A stretch of DNA of 64,000 nucleotides from Chrysomallon squamiferum (lineage: Eukaryota; Mollusca; Gastropoda; Neomphalida; Peltospiridae), in assembly GCA_012295275.1 (NCBI GenBank), contig CM022671.1, positions 14,990,956 through 15,054,955 on the forward strand, given 5' to 3'. Position 1 is the first letter of the stretch. Every line of letters begins with the position of its first letter. The translations under genes and the position numbers were made by a program. The notes below the pieces were generated by a model. That model was given only the letters and a program-made list of their open reading frames with translations. It ran no database searches and was not told the DNA's origin. Shown here piece by piece: positions 63,818 through 64,000 of the stretch.

Positions 63818-64000
63818 GTATGTTCTCGTTTGATTGTTTCTTCAGTTGTTTTAACTGTAAATGATGAATGATAATGATGATGATGATGATGATGATAATA
63901 AATATTTTTATATTATTATTATTATTATTATTTACACACATAATTATATAATAAAGTCTAATATTTACAAAGAATAATTATAAGTAATTACTTTTTGAGA
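63818..64000 (+). other. Intron of CUB-EGF-Ig gene, right edge
   Basis: The intron after the Ig exon, containing an (ATG)n/(AAT)n run (63866-63931). The window ends inside it. Confidence 0.7.

Overview
This is a eukaryotic, strongly AT-rich window. Genes are split by GT-AG introns, protein families are clearly animal, and intergenic and intronic DNA is full of (AAT)n, (CA)n, (CT)n and poly-T tracts. Gene content (coronin, GPATCH3, DGCR8, HGH1, an UNC93A-like transporter, a CUB/EGF/Ig protein) says metazoan. The repeat style suggests a lophotrochozoan, perhaps a mollusc, but that last step is an inference I cannot prove here. Exon boundaries below were set by eye from splice signals, reading phase and remembered family alignments.

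Layout: (1) 144-5250, minus: the 5' part of a type I coronin, running off the left edge, with a CpG-containing NRF1/ETS-like promoter. (2) 7045-7370, minus: a small GC-richer cupin-fold protein of bacterial appearance, with a 550-bp TA-flanked inverted-repeat transposon just upstream. (3) 10365-17815, minus: a seven-exon secreted protein with a Cys-rich N-terminus and a long Asn/Gln/Gly/Pro-rich body. I do not recognise it, and its largest exon carries a one-base frame disruption. (4) 18.7-25.1 kb: intergenic, including three tandem copies of a ~434-bp unit and a GAA/CAA triplet array. (5) 25179-27569, plus: UNC93A-like MFS protein. (6) 28692-32727, minus: GPATCH3. (7) 36462-44689, minus: DGCR8/Pasha, the RNA-binding partner of Drosha, in 15 coding exons. 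(8) 49316-51315, plus: HGH1, the eEF2 folding co-chaperone. (9) 55190-63817, plus: a secreted or membrane protein with signal peptide, three CUB domains, two EGF domains and an Ig-like domain, running off the right edge.

The genes do not form one pathway. GPATCH3, DGCR8, HGH1 and coronin are ordinary conserved animal genes. The parts most worth a second look are the Asn-rich secreted gene and its frame break, the bacterial-like cupin gene, the CUB-EGF-Ig gene with its 76-bp triplicated splice-acceptor segment, two non-autonomous DNA transposons, and the tandem 434-bp repeat. No rRNA, tRNA, CRISPR array or prokaryotic operon was seen.
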